Positions 1 through 13,228 are shown, numbered from the stretch's first letter. The stretch is 64,000 nt of DNA from Apiospora phragmitis (GCA_038363925.1 JAQQWL010000006.1:1468501-1532500), one strand, 5' to 3'. Notes: generated from the letters alone by a model not told the origin. Numbers and translations: made by a program.

Positions 1-1978
1 GAGTAGTTGTTATTCCGATTTAGAACGAGTCCCTTGAGACGCGCAATGACGATGCAAGTGCAGGACTGGCGCTACATAGTGAATGAATGTCCTTCCTATT
101 TGGCGCTGAACCATAGGACCCCGGTACATGATTGGCTTAGCAGCATCGAAAGAGGAGCTGCCTGAGAAGGATCGAGTGCAGAGAATGATACGATGCACTC
201 ACTTACTCAGTGGATGGCCGGCGCAAGGGGCGACAACACCTCGTAATGATAGGGTAGGGCTTCTGGGTAGGGCTGCTCGGCAACATGATCGCGATCGCGA
301 CGATACACAGCGCAAAAAGTCACTTATTACGTAGACATGGAGAAGACCCGTTATATGATATTCGTGAAATGTGGTTTCGATTACAATATGCTATCGATAA
401 ATGTACATAAAGAAAGCACCCAATTTTTTCTTTCACAAGTGTAATTATGATATCAGGCCCTGGCAGTCATGTATCAAATAGTCTCGATCGTTAATCGTGG
501 CAGTAAAGGGGCAGGGCAGGGACTAGGATTCCAGCCAAGACTGTCCCCTTTGTGCTTCTCATTTTCACGAGACAACATCCAGAAAACATCCACACACATC
601 ATCCCCTCACCGCCCACCGTTATCCCCCATAAGGCCCGGTCCGAAACGAGGGGTTGCTGCATGGGGAAAAGGAGCTATGGATTGCGGAGTTCTCACCTAC
701 ATACACCAGGCACTAACTATCATGGCTATCGGTCCATTCGGTGGCCACCAAACGTAATGTGCCACTGCAGCTTCAGTGATAAGAATAGGAGTAGGAGTTT
801 GCTAGTCAAGCCATGACATCATTCGCTTCCCGGACTTGTCGGACATCCTCGTCCCGCAACCTACCAATTAGCACCTGCGCCTCGAGTAAGCCTACTGCCA
901 TATTGTGGCTTCGACAGAGAGAGACGCAAGGCATGCTAACCAGATAACGGAGGGTGTTCCACACGCTGTGGGTTGCAACCAACCCGGAGGCACTACTGCG
1001 CCCGTATCACAAGCGAAATGTGCTCTAATCTGTGTCGGCAAGCGCGATATGAAGATGCGCAACTCGGCTATGTCTTCACTGACACCGAATTTTCGATGGG
1101 CCAAGTTCGCATACTCGATTAGGATCGTGATCGGTTTTCAGAGTGTTGATCACTAGTTCCATACCAGTCCAGACGCCCACAAAATGCACCCCAACAAGGA
1201 ATGAAACCTCGCCCCAAGTCTGGACCTTAGGTGTTAGGGGTCTCCGTAGGAGAAGACATGGGGATCAAGCGGGTTTGACGCCCGCTTTCTGGCCCGCTGG
1301 CTGTCGGAAGCCAGTTAAGTCATAGCACCAAGCGAACCCAAGTCGGCCTGTCATCAGCCATTCGCTGACCACATCGACAATAGACCGGGCTAGGTTATCG
1401 TTGCAAGTCGTCGAGTGGATACTCTTGGCACCGGATGCGGGACTTGGGTCTCTCTGAGCGAGGAGATGCATGCGGATACGCCGTCGGCAGGTTGCGTTTC
1501 GACATATGTCTATGTACTGCCGTTCCCATTAGCCAGCCCCGTGCTTTGGCCGTTGGGCTCGTGTGTGGCTCCTCCGCGTTATGAGGTTATGGAAAACATG
1601 CCCTATGCATCCCTGCGAGTGCCACATGCAGGATTACGTTTGGAGGTTCTCTCTGGCACGCACTACCCAAAGCGACGATAGTCCACAACCTAACCTCGCC
1701 TTCGTCACCGTGAAGAGTTTGCGTGCGCTGCTCCTGTATTGGGAGTAAGCCTCGACATGAACCCGCCAAAGCCCGTGTCCTCGGACGCACTTGGTCTCTT
1801 ATATAAGCCTCTTTTCTCTCCCCTTTGCCCTTGACCAAATTCCTCAGTATTAGAGTATTATCGATTCGCCCTTCCCACTGCATAAGCAAGCAATAGCGTG
1901 ACTTGATTTGCATCTTCTCTTAGACATCTGCTCGTGCCAAAGCTTATACGCTACCCAACATCTTACTTCATATCCAAC
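1..1978. other. Intergenic, 5' flank of the HAD phosphatase gene
   Basis: Only short overlapping open frames without recognisable domains are present. The last 180 bp carry a TATA-like box followed by a pyrimidine-rich stretch, consistent with the promoter and leader of the gene starting at 1979. Nothing else was recognised. Confidence 0.6.
1800..1806 (+). promoter_or_regulatory. TATA-like box of the HAD phosphatase gene
   Basis: The sequence TATATAA lies about 173 bp upstream of the ATG at 1979. It is followed directly by a CT-rich tract (about 1808-1835), as is common around fungal transcription starts. The assignment rests on position and sequence only. Confidence 0.45.
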
Positions 1979-3082
1979 ATGCCTACTGCCATCACTCCCC
2001 CGCGGGCGCCTGTGGCCAAGACGATGGCCCTGTCCCAGGCCAGCGCCCCGGACCAAAAGCGAAAAATCATCTGCTTCTCAGGTACGTTAGAAAACACCGG
2101 CAAGCTAGTGCCTAGTCCCGGGGTATCTTGACGAATACCGCCTCCAGCCATACCACCCCGTCTCACATTCCATGATGCTAACATGTCTTAAGATTTCGAT
2201 GGCACGATCTTCATGCAAGACACCGGCCACATTCTGTTTGACGCCCATGGCTGCGGTTCGAAACGACGAGAAATCCTTGACGAACAAATCAAGACTGGAG
2301 AGCGATCCTTCCGGGATGTATCAGAGGAGATGTGGGGCTCACTGAAAGTCCCATTTGATGATGGCTTCGAGGTGATGGAACGAACTCTGGAGATTGACCG
2401 CGATTTCCAAAGCTTCCATAACTGGTGCCTGGCCAACAACGTACCTTTCAACGTTATCTCTGCCGGCTTGAAGCCCATCCTCCGAAAGGTGCTCGACACT
2501 TTCTTGGGCGAGGAGGCATCTGCTCACATTGATATTGTCGCCAACGATGCCGAGATCAAGGACGACGGATGGAAGCCCATCTGGCGGCACGACACCGAGC
2601 TCGGCCACGACAAGGCCCTGTCCATCAACGAGGCCCGTAGCGCGGCCGAGCTGGCGTGCGAAGACGGCACCGTCCCGCTCATCGTCTTCATCGGCGACGG
2701 CGTGTCCGACCTCCCCGCGGCCCGGGAGGCCGACGTCCTCTTCGCCCGCCGCGGGCTGCGGCTCGAGGAGTACTGCATCGAAAACCAGATCAAGTACTGG
2801 CCCTTCGACTCCTTCGCCGACATCCAGAAGCAGCTCGAGAAGATCCGGGACGAGGACACCGCGAAGACTGCCGGCAAGGGCCTGCCGGCCATTTTCAACC
2901 CGCGCGCCAACTTGTGGCGTCGCGTCTCCAGCCAACAGTCCGTCTCCCGGTTTGCCGCCATGACGCCCAGCAGGGAGGACAAGATGTTCCTGTGGCCTGA
3001 GACTTTCTCGGAGCTCAAGACGCCGGGGTTGGAGGATGTCGACGAGACATCCGCCAGTATCGTTCCTCCTGCCCAGGCATAA
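1979..3082 (+). CDS. HAD-superfamily phosphatase (yeast YNL010W/PYP1-like)
   Basis: Predicted cytosolic phosphatase of 330 aa that hydrolyses a small phosphorylated substrate through an aspartyl-phosphate intermediate. There are two exons, 1979-2081 and 2193-3082. The intron at 2082-2192 (GTACGT..AAG) has a GCTAAC branch site at 2177. The splice completes the catalytic motif DFDGT (Asp35 nucleophile, Asp37 acid/base). Further HAD motifs are the Ser of ISAG, the Lys of GHDKA and the Mg-binding GDGVSD. The layout resembles phosphoserine-phosphatase/MtnX-like enzymes and, as I recall the family, yeast YNL010W, reported to act on polyol or sugar phosphates. The true substrate cannot be read from sequence. 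The C-terminal ~90 residues beyond the HAD fold look fungal-specific. The ATG at 1979 is chosen because the frame from it splices cleanly into the motif. Confidence 0.88.
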
Positions 3083-5737
3083 GCGTATCCTTATTATGGC
3101 TTGTCGTTACCGTTTTCTGTTTATTCGGGGTTTAATTTGTTTTCCGGAAAGGGCAAGAGTCCGTTAATCATACATGGCGAGGCGTTCGGCGAAGAATGAC
3201 AAGGGAAGTTGGCTACTTACATACACACGGTCCCAATGTGCTTTATTGGGCGCCATCAGGTGGCTGTTCTATTTGGATAATATCCCATTTATAGATAGCT
3301 GAATCAAATGTAATTGGACCGACCCTGAAACGTTTCACGTGCGCGGTACTACAGGTGTTTTGAAATTATATGAAATTGAGACAATTATCAAAGGCCTTGC
3401 GTGGTTGATTGCCTCGGAGAGGTTCTCATCTAAGCGATGGCTGCTGTTAAGGGCCGGTTACACGACTTTGCTGGCAAAATCTCAACCACGGCTGTTCGGC
3501 TCAACTACTTACTCATCTGCGTACTTACTCGCTCATCTGCGTACTTACTCGCCCAATGACGGACGAATGACAGGGCAGGACGTAGAGGTTGTATGCCCAG
3601 AGGCAACATTTCCATCATGAATCCGACCAGTCCTGTATTATTGGTTGTTGACGGGAGGACTTTTGCTATGTGCCTGACACCAATAGCTTGAGAGCCGCGT
3701 TGCTTGCTTGCTTTTATTAGTCATGTACGTGGAAACCTGTAATACGGGGGGTTTTACAGGTGCAAAAGGAGGAACGCAGCGTGACGATTGAGATAGCAGT
3801 GTAGACATATCCGCCCTCCTTTGTACGGCTGGCGTGTCGTAGGTAGGCTTTGCAGTTTGTTGGATACTAAATGGCCTTTTTCACCCATACACAGCCTGTC
3901 AAACATGTCTCGAATGCCTCCGGTGGATGCAGCAGGATGTAGCAAGTCGCGAGCTGCGGAAGAGCCTGAGGAGACCGACACAACGTCCGAATAACCGCTG
4001 AGTACGCGTCAAGGTTTCCAGTTCGCTCCCGTGCGAGTCATTTGATACGAGGGACGCGCTTGCGGAGCATCGCGATGCTGTCAGTCCGAGGCCGAATGTG
4101 CCGGCCAATCTCACCACCGCCCATCATCTTACTTACGTAGGTGGCCCTCAGCCATCCAGCTCTCTGCCCATAGGTGCATGCTATGGCTGCTATCTGTGTG
4201 GGACAGACAGGAATGATCAACGGTCCCTAAGAAGGACAATTAACTTCAACTGATATCTAACCTATCAATACGACGAAAGCGAATACCGATTGCTCATTTG
4301 GTCTGATGGCAACCGAAAATGCCGCCATTGGCTATGATACAACAGTAAGTGCCTACGGAGACATTCTAATAATAATTGCTGCTGGGGGAATAAGGTAGCG
4401 TTTGAAACAGTAAGGGCCAACGGCTACACAGTGCATTGCGGCAATGCCAATCGATCGCCAACAGGGAAAAGGATAGACGGGCGCGGACGGGCATCTCTCC
4501 TCCATCCACTAAACAATCGTTATATCTGTCCGCCAATCCATCCTTTTTCTGAGGCCCAACTATGGTACATGTAGGTCACCAAGACCAGCTACCTACCTTA
4601 CCTACCTAGGTAATCAACATACATGTACTTAGGTAGGCTATATATGTATAATGTTGTGTACCATGTTGAGGGAATTACCCTCAGGCAGGCTAGGCCACTC
4701 GATCTACATGGCGAGTACACCCATAACCAGACCTGACGGTGGATTGGTTAATGATCTTCACTGGCGCGGCAATGATGCCGTTGTTTACTGCCACAATGTT
4801 GTCCAGTACAGTTTGGGAAGATGGACTTTTCTTTCTTTCCAAACTTAGCGCTCAATCGCGATCAGAATATCGACATCAGCCCTGGCATGGCCCGGTAAAT
4901 CGGCTCTATCTACCCCGCCAATGCCAATGCCAATGCCCATGCGCGCATTATTGTTACGGAGTAGGTATTGCCCTGTCTAATGCCCTGCCTGCCTGCCTAC
5001 CTGATCCTTGACCGCATCGCCTGCAACGTCAGACAGGAGAGACACAGCTACAGATGTCTTGAACACCATTAACGAACCACATATCTATATGTAGATCCAG
5101 CAGCAGGGTGTGTCGTTCTTGACTACTCCTTTTTTCTCAAATTTAACCTAGCCATCCCTTGATATGACCCTCTCTATTATATGAAATATCGCTACTTTCA
5201 ATTTGCCTTTCCGTTCTTCAACCCTGTTTCCCCTGCCGAGGTGCCCTCTAGTGCCCTGCTTTCCCCCTGGAAAAAGTGGTACAACGATCCTGTACCCGTC
5301 CATTTCAGCTGTTGACATCATCAGGAAAGAGGCGCTTGGACGTCTAGTTGGTTGGTGGCTTTCAGGTCTCGGCTCAGCTGCAATTGATCCAAGCTCGAGC
5401 TTCAGTTGGTCCCAATCTTTGTTTCGTTTTAGTGAGCTGGTCTGTTGCAGCAGGAGTTTAGGGGGTTGCCGCAGGTCAAAGTAGGCAACGAACCCCTTCG
5501 ACTGCATTTCAAATAGCCAAGTTTTTTTCCTTCCTTCCTAGGATATCCAAGAATACGTCTAATAGGACACCAGAGTCCGACTTCATCCACGTCACTGGGC
5601 TCGCAGCTCGCATTTCCCTCCCCCGCTCCCCTTGTGCTGCCCACCCAACAAAGACGATCGATCTGCGCGAGAGAGAGAGCTAAAGGGTTTACGCGCGTGT
5701 GCCCCCCTACGGAGCCCCCGCCTGTGTGTAGTTCAAT
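3083..5737. other. Intergenic region with TAGGTA-rich segment
   Basis: There is no supported gene in these 2.65 kb. It holds a 20-bp tandem duplication (3512-3551) and a cluster of ACCTA/TAGGT motifs around 4590-4640. The last several hundred bases should be the promoter and leader of the decarboxylase gene. The short frames present have no domain or codon signal. Confidence 0.6.
3512..3551. repeat. 20-bp tandem duplication (2 copies)
   Basis: CTCATCTGCGTACTTACTCG occurs twice back to back with no mismatch. It lies in intergenic sequence 430 bp downstream of the HAD gene. It looks like a recent slippage or duplication event. Confidence 0.9.
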
Positions 5738-8700
5738 ATGGTCCGCATCATTCCCTCGCGGCTGAAACCGCATTCGAGCTCCAACACCAATTCCTCCAAC
5801 AACAGTCGAAGCAGCAGTCCGCTGCGAACGGGCAAATCAGACACCATGCTCAGTGCCGACGGAAAGAAAGAAGCTTGGGCGGGCTTGGTTCTGAAAGTCA
5901 TCGTGATTCGCGTAAGAAACCACACCATGCTCGCTGCCGGAGGGGGACAGTGCTAGTAGAAGAACAAGAGCGGAAGATTCTACCGAGACCGAGCCCACTG
6001 ACCAGAATTTCGTTTAGGCAAGGAATCTAGCTGCGAAGGATCGTTCGGGAACTTCTGATCCGGTAAGTCAAAGCCAGACTTCCAGATGCAAAGCTTTGGG
6101 GATCGCGTACTGACTAGAGTTCGGGCAGTATCTTCAATTGACCTGCGGCGATTCCAAGTTTACAACTCATTGCGTCCCCAAGACACTCGACCCGGACTGG
6201 AACGTGATATGTACTATTCCCGTCACCGGTGTGGAGAATCTTCTACTGGACGCCATCTGCTGGGATAAGGACAGGTTCGGGAAAGATTACCTGGGCGAAT
6301 TCGATCTGGCTCTCGAGGAGATATTCGCGAATGACAAGACGGCACAGGATCCTACGTGGTACCCGCTGCAGAGCAAGCGAGGCAAGAAAAAGAAGGACGA
6401 CATTGTATCGGGCGAGGTCCTGCTGCAATGCACCATTTTCGATTCATCCGACAAAGACGCCACAGATGCCCAAATCCTGGAGAAATTACGCCTGCTCGCC
6501 GGTACAGCCAGCGACAGTGGTTCGCGCAACGTGACACCCACAAGAACCCCGATCCTGGCTCCTACCACATCCAACAAATCGGCCGTGGAACCCCAGGATT
6601 TGCAGCGCAGTGGATCCGACAACTCGCAGGATGATGATTATGACGATGAGCTGATAGACGATGAGGATGACGCGACCCCCGAGGATGAAGACCCGAGCAA
6701 GCCCGAAACCATCGAGAAGCGGAAGAGAAGATTGAGAATCCGAGGGCTGAAGCGCAAGAAGAGACAAAACCCTTACGAGTTTACCCACAGCGGCAACGAT
6801 GTTGTTGGTCTCATTTTCCTGGAGATCATCAACATTACCGATCTCCCGCCTGAGCACAACCTGACTAGGACCAGTTTCGACATGGACCCGTTCGTTGTTG
6901 CCTCGCTTGGCAAGAAAACATACCGGACAAAGTATATCAGGCATAACCTAAACCCCATCTTCAACGAGAAGATGCTGTTCCAAGTGCTGGGTCACGAGCA
7001 GACCTACTCGTTCTCATTCACCGTTATAGACCGCGACAAGTACTCGGGCAATGATTTTATTGCGTCTTCCAGTCTGCCCCTTAGAGAGCTGATCGAGAAG
7101 GCTCCTAAGGCGGACCCAGAGACTGGGTTGTATGACCTCAAGGATCCTCCAGAATACGAGCCTGCGAAGAAGGCGTCAAAGTTCAGTAGATTGACAATAT
7201 CGAGGAGTCCTTCTCAGCAGAGTCTGAAGGGCCGGCCGCCATTGACCAAGAACCCTTCCGCGTCATCAACTGCGACACAGCGAGGCACATCTCCCGGAGC
7301 AGCGCCTACATCGGCTCCTAACCCTAGCCTGCTCCAACCTGGAGAGGTTCCTTCCCTCAACGCTGAGGGCAGCGATACTTCCGATGACGACTCGGATTTC
7401 ATTAGTTTCACGATTCCTCTCAAGATGAAGAACCAGGAAAAATGGGAGGCCAAGCACAACCCACAGCTCTATATCCGCGCCAAGTATATGCCCTACCCCG
7501 CGCTTCGGCAACAATTCTGGCGCGCAATGCTCAGACAGTATGACACCGATGAGAGTGGTGACATCAGCAAGGTCGAGCTGACTACTATGCTGGATACGCT
7601 CGGCTCGACGCTGAAAGAATCTACCATCGATAGTTTCTTTCAACGGTTCCCACACAAGGCTGCTGATAACGAGACGCCCGATCTCACCGTAGACGAGGCT
7701 GTTATCTGTTTGGAGGATCAACTACAGAAGAAGGTACAGGGCCTTGGTGACAAGATGAAGCATATGCTCCCAGATGCGGATAAGCTGAAGGCTACCTTAC
7801 ATATGACCAACCAGGAGTCATCTAGTTCTTCTTCCACTCCGCTTGAAACCCCTAGCGAAGCTGGCTCTTTCGTGCTCAGCCCAGAGTCTTCCGAGGTTCA
7901 AGGTCAGCAGCCAGCGACATCTACCCTGAATGTACCCGACCTCAACACGCCCGGGGAAGAAGGCGTGAACCTGGAAAAGGATGACCTGAACGATGACTAC
8001 AAGGAGGAACATGTTGTCGAAATTCGGGAATGCCCGATCTGTCACCAACCGCGACTCAACAAGCGTAGGGATGCTGACATCATCACTCATATTGCCACTT
8101 GCGCCAGTCAAGATTGGAGGCAAGTCAATTCGTTGATGATGGGTGGGTTTGTCACAGCGAGCCAGGCCCAGAGGAAGTGGTATTCCAAGGTCATCACGAA
8201 GATTTCTTACGGTGGCTACAAGTTGGGCGCCAATTCGGCCAACATCCTCGTGCAAGATCGTCTCACTGGCCAAATCAACGAAGAGAAGATGAGTGTATAT
8301 GTCCGACTTGGCATCCGTCTACTTTACAAGGGCTTGAAATCTAGGGATATGGAGAAGAAGCGAAGTAAGTTCGTTCCTGCGGTGAAGTAATCGAACGATT
8401 TCGTACTAACTTGATGTGCAGTCCGTAAACTGCTCAAGGGTTTGAGTATCAAGCAAGGCAAGAAGTACGACGACCCGGCTTCCAAGTCCGAAATTCCTGG
8501 CTTCATTGAGTTCCACAACCTCGACATGTCCGAGGTCTTATTGCCGATGGACCAGTTCAAGAACTTCAATGAGTTTTTCTATCGTGCTCTCAAGCCAGAT
8601 GCCCGACCTTGCTCGGCCCCTGACGACCCCAATATACTCGTTTCACCTGCCGACTGCCGATCCGTTGTCTTCAACCGTATGGACCAAGCCACCAAGATCT

Positions 8701-9400
8701 GGGTCAAGGGCCGCGAGTTCTCGGTCAAGAGACTGCTTGGTAATGCTTATCCCGAGGACGCTCCGCGTTACGAGAATGGCGCAATGGGCATCTTCCGACT
8801 GGCACCACAAGATTACCATCGTTTCCACATTCCTGTTGATGGTATCCTGCGAGAACCCAAGTTGATTGCTGGGGAGTACTACACTGTCAACCCCATGGCC
8901 ATTCGTTCGGCGCTTGACGTATACGGAGAAAACGTTCGCGTGATCTGCCCTATCGACAGCCCCAAGTTTGGGCGCGTTATGGTCATATGTGTGGGCGCCA
9001 TGATGGTCGGCAGCACTGTAATCACACGCAAGGAGGGTGACGAGGTTAAGAGGGCGGAAGAGCTTGGCTACTTCAAATTCGGAGGCAGTACGATTGTGGT
9101 GCTGTTTGAGGAGGGGAGCATGGTATACGATGCTGACCTGGTGGACAATTCCAACAGTGCATTGGAAACTCTGGTATGTTCATCCACCCGATCGCAGTTC
9201 CTTGTCAAGGCAAAGCTAATGTTATAATATAGGTTCGTGCTGGCATGTCCATTGGTCACAGTCCCGAAGTTCCTCAGTGGACTCCTGATATGCGCAAGAA
9301 CGACAGCCAAATCACCGAAGCAGATAAGCAAGAGGCTCATCGTCGCATTCGAGGTGGTGGCGGCGGTCCTGACGGTATGGGAGGCTTGCCTCCGCCTTAG
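5738..9400 (+). CDS. PSD2: Phosphatidylserine decarboxylase, C2-domain type (Psd2)
   Basis: Makes phosphatidylethanolamine from phosphatidylserine at Golgi/endosomal membranes (family knowledge). Five exons: 5738-5911, 6018-6062, 6129-8364, 8422-9173 and 9233-9400, giving 1124 aa. A C2 domain spans residues ~49-145, assembled across the first two splices. A second C2 spans ~295-392. An EF-hand loop (DTDESGDISKVE) lies near 544-556. A C-x2-C-x15-H-x3-C cluster starts at 708. The catalytic decarboxylase domain fills the last ~300 residues. The self-cleavage motif GGST has its Ser at residue 1041; cleavage there makes the pyruvoyl group. Introns 1-4 are 106, 66, 57 and 59 bp, and intron 3 has an ACTAAC branch site. 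The protein ends in a Gly-rich tail. The reading frame is intact throughout. Confidence 0.95.
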
Positions 9401-10006
9401 AAAGGCTCCGGCTGGCAGCTGCGGCAGTTGCTCTCCGTTTCAGGAGGCTTCAACCCTCAATGCCCATCATCGGGCCGTGACGAATAGAGAAAATGCAGAG
9501 AAAGAACGGGTTGCCAATTGACATGGAATTGGTCGTTTTCTTCAACTGGCATGGTTTTTTCCCTTCCGAAACAGACACTTTCCTTTTGATCGTAGGAATG
9601 GCCGGCCAAGAAAGGGGAAGGAACGCAATGCGTCGATTGGTCTATCCCGGTATTAAGTAACCCCAAGAATCATAGAGATGCAGCATGGACAGCACACTTT
9701 CAGATAACAGTCGTTTGTTGTAGCCTGTTAATTGATATTCGTCAAACAAAAATGAAAAAGGTCATATTCATATGGACACCATGTTCTTTCTCATCTTCAT
9801 ATTTTTTATTCGTATATGTCGTGATGTACATTGATATTTGACTTGACAACTGCAGTGGAGAAGAGGCGGGAAGAACTACAAGATCCATTCCAGCTCCATA
9901 GATGTACCCCCCATGCATAAGACACCCAACACCTGATGCCTGTAATGTATGCCATGCAGAGGGTAAAATCAGTCAAATTCATTCTGATTGTATCATGTCT
10001 ATCTAT
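9401..10006. other. Convergent 3' intergenic region
   Basis: These 606 bp lie between the convergent 3' ends of the decarboxylase (+) and dehydrogenase (-) genes. The sequence is AT-rich after 9680, as expected for 3' UTRs and polyadenylation. No other feature is seen. Confidence 0.6.
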
Positions 10007-11149
10007 CTATCGCCAGTCGGCAAGCACCGTATCACCGTCCTGGACCTCGGCGAACCGGACCCCGTCGGTCCACAGCGTCTTGCACTTGACATCGTCCTTG
10101 GCCTCGGGCCCGACGTCACCGACCACGGAGCCGTTGAAGTACGTCCCATTGGCCGAGGCATCGTTGCCGGAGAAGAGACCTGCCGCGCGCAGCACGTCCC
10201 GCGCCGACTGGGCCGTGGTGCGGAAGTTGCCGTTGGGCTGAAACCACGACATGATGGGCACCAGCCACGGCATTAGCCAGTCCGCCATGAACCGCAGCAG
10301 CGGCGTGCCGCGATCCCTTATCAGGTTCGACGGCATCGCGCCCGGGTCCACGCCGACGACGGTGAGGGCGGAGAGTGCGGGGTCGGCCGCGATGCGTTCG
10401 GATAGCTCGCGCCTATTTCGATGAATGGGGGGGATGGTGTCAAATTTTATTTCCCCAAAAGAAGCCGCTTCTTCCACTTTGAATTCACATCATCATGACT
10501 TCGGCAAGTTTGGAGGCGCCATATCTCCGATACCCGGCGTCGGCGTCACCCGGATGTTCCACCATCGAGCTCCACTTCCCCGTGGCGACCTTCTCGGTGT
10601 CCATGGGCTGGCCCGCAAAAATCTGCCGGTACTGCTCGGCCGTGTACGCGGCGTCCGTGGGTGGGGCCCATCGTGTTGCGCCTGTCCGTCGTCTCGTGCG
10701 ACCAGCTGCCGAGCACGACGACACGGCCCCTCTCGCGGTCCAGGCTCTCGAGCAGCAGCAGGGTCAGCAGGAAGTGCGACAGGTAGTTGACCTGGAAGGC
10801 CTGGTCGAAGCCGTCGGCCGTCCGCGTCTGCGTCGTGTACTCCTGCCAGCCCGCGTTCAGCACCAGCGCCCGGAGGCGCGGCAGCGCGCCCGCCGCCCGC
10901 ACGCTCGCCAGGCTGCCCAGGTCCAGGGGCACCAGGTCGTAGCTGTGGTGGCGAGGGTGGCCGTTTGCGGCCCCGGCACTTTGAAGCACCTTTTGCACGG
11001 CCGCGGCTCGCTGCGGACTGCGGATGGTGTACAGACCGTGATAGTTCGCAGCCAGAGTCGGGTGTCCGGGCGATCTGGTCCACAATTGCCGAGCCTAGGC
11101 CGCCGTTGGCGCCGGTTACGAAGATGCTGCCTTGAGGGGTTGTCGCCAT
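10007..11149 (-). CDS. Short-chain dehydrogenase/reductase, two +1 frameshifts
   Basis: NAD(P)-dependent oxidoreductase of the SDR fold; substrate unknown. The start is the ATG at 11149 and the stop is at 10007. One intron at 10413-10488 (donor GTGAAT, acceptor ATAG) joins the EVMMM and RELSERI segments. Motifs from the N-terminus: nucleotide-binding TGANGGLG, the NAG motif, a Ser in the VVVLGSWS segment and the catalytic YGASK. The C-terminus contains VVGVDPGAMPS, usual in fungal members. The frame breaks twice, near 11051-11060 and near 10656-10670. Each needs one base removed. After that the exons total 355 codons (354 aa) and phases agree. All catalytic motifs survive, so this is either a sequence error or a very young pseudogene. 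Confidence 0.75.
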
Positions 11150-12091
11150 CGCTGCAGGTCCGATGTTTATTTCATCTGATCCAGCGCTCAATTACAATTA
11201 AGAAAGCGATGCAAATGCCCTTCTACACAAACTTTATATGTTTAGTGCTTCCTGATTTCATAGCCGATTTTAACTACCTGGCATAAATATATTCTGCCCC
11301 GTTGCGGTCGGGCACAGGAGTTGCAGTTCAGCCGAACCGGCGTAATAGACGTCCGTCCGTCTGTTGGCCCCGAAAAAGAAAAGCGCGAAAAGGTGCCGAG
11401 ACGAGGTCCAGTACGTTCTGAAACTGCCGTCGCCCAATTCAAAGTTTTAGCTGCAGCTCACCATTGAAGGCAGGCAGTATGCAGCAAACATGCCTGCCCG
11501 CGCTTCCCCTCCTTCCTCCAAATATTTTGCATTGCATCTCGACTTCTCGTATGTCGGGGCAGAAGTCATCATCGTACGATCTCGAGCAGCATTCGGTTCC
11601 CCATTCATCGCCGGCGTACGTTACATTGCAGCAAAGTCAGTTCCCTGGACGCGACCTGCCGCGACCTGCCTGTACATATCCGAAACGCCACGTCTTTTCT
11701 TATCGATCTATGAGGTCAAACTCAAGCCTAACGACCTCCAGCTTCAGCCAATCACCATGAACGTTTGCGCACGAGGTTCCCAACAGGAACTGTCGATGAT
11801 GAAAAGGACTCGAAATGTGTTGCGCGTTGCAACAAAGGTCGTTCCGTCTCGCAGCCCGATTGTCCTGATTGGTCCCCGCTCCACCAGCCTGCGTTCTGGG
11901 CTTGCTGGGGGACTCTTTGGTGGCTAGATGGTCGTCACTGGGGAGGCATGTTCGTCCTAATTCCCATCAAGGTTGGCTTGGGTATGCGCGTACAGTACTG
12001 GTAATGCCCCAGCAGCCTTGCTGTGACCCAACACTCTTCGGTTAGCTAGCATAGCATTGCCCAGATGCTCGTTCTGAGTGAGCAAACAGCT

Positions 12092-12133
12092 GGCTCTGGC
12101 TCTGGCTTCGGCTCTGGCTTCGGCTCTGGCTTG
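12092..12133. repeat. GGCTCTGGCTTC minisatellite
   Basis: About three copies of a 12-bp unit, GGCTCTGGCTTC, preceded by a shortened copy. In one frame it would encode Gly-Ser/Phe repeats, but the surrounding frame has no other protein-like character, so I treat it as a simple repeat. Confidence 0.8.
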
Positions 12134-13220
12134 GGTACCCCTTGCTTGAACTGTGAACATACAGGTGCCTGGCAGTATTTGGCGCCCGTGGGGAACTTTA
12201 TGCGGGAAACCATCCCCAGATTTTTGTCGAGCCTAATATGCCGGCTTCCAAGCACTGACTTTGCATACGTGGTAGCTGAGGGAAGTTACACTGACCTCAT
12301 GTCGGCACCCCTGGCTTGCCGCCAAAAACCGGTGGAAAGCGAGCAGAGATCGATCTATTCGTTCGGACAAGGTTTGCCTACTATTACTAGAGAGGCGTAC
12401 CTTGGCGGGAACACGGTTCCCCCGCAGCCTCAAGGTGCTAGCTAGGCTTTGAGCCGCATCCCGGACTGCAAGGTTTGAGTTTCGTCTATTAGTGGACAGG
12501 AGTCTGGGGCAGCTCAACTCCAACCTCGAAGTCAATTCCACTCCCTGCAGATCTCCATCGCCATTCCATCAGCGGGGCATATGGTCGGACCGAAGACAGA
12601 GATGCTCAGCAGCGTTCATTCCGTTGGGATCCAATGGTTACGCAGTTTCTGGTCAGTCAGCTTCGGGGGATTTGTGAGTCTCCATGGGCCTAAACGAAGG
12701 CTTCGTTGATACATATGGTATGGGAGAATCCCTGAAGCAACTCGTGAGCAGGCGGTTGTCCGAAGAGTCTGCCCGCAACTGGGCAAGGTCCTGGTTATGA
12801 ACTCTGAAACCTGCTCCCTCACAGAGGACATGCACTGCTTTCAGCTGAGTTCAACATGGCGGCGAGCCATTACGTTGAACAAGTTTGGATACCCTTCGGG
12901 AGCCATCTCGATCCTTGTCCAGATGGAGGAGCATCCAATCATACCCATCCTTTCTTAGCAATAGGGGCAAGTCGCACTGCCCAAACTCGCAAGGTGATCT
13001 AGCCCCAGCGCAAATTCTGGGACCATTACACTGTGAATCCAATGATCTCCAACGCCTGTGTTGTCATGGATCCATCACGAAGTTACGCACCGGTTGGGTG
13101 TAGGGCCCTAACGCACGTTGTAAGTCTATTCCTCCCTTTCCATGTGCATAGTCCTACAACCTGTGATTTCCCCTCACTTTCAGCGAGCAGGACTTGAGGC
13201 TCCCCAGCTTCGGAAAGGGG

Positions 13221-13228
13221 TATAAATA
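13221..13228 (+). promoter_or_regulatory. TATA box of the calpain-like gene
   Basis: TATAAATA lies 125 bp upstream of the ATG at 13346, after a GGGG run and before a leader containing CT-rich and A-rich stretches. It is the clearest core promoter element in the window. Confidence 0.65.

Noticed and set aside
12065..12445. Gly/Ser-repeat frame over the minisatellite
   Set aside because: Protein-like only within the simple repeat; the rest is unstructured and lacks splice or domain support.
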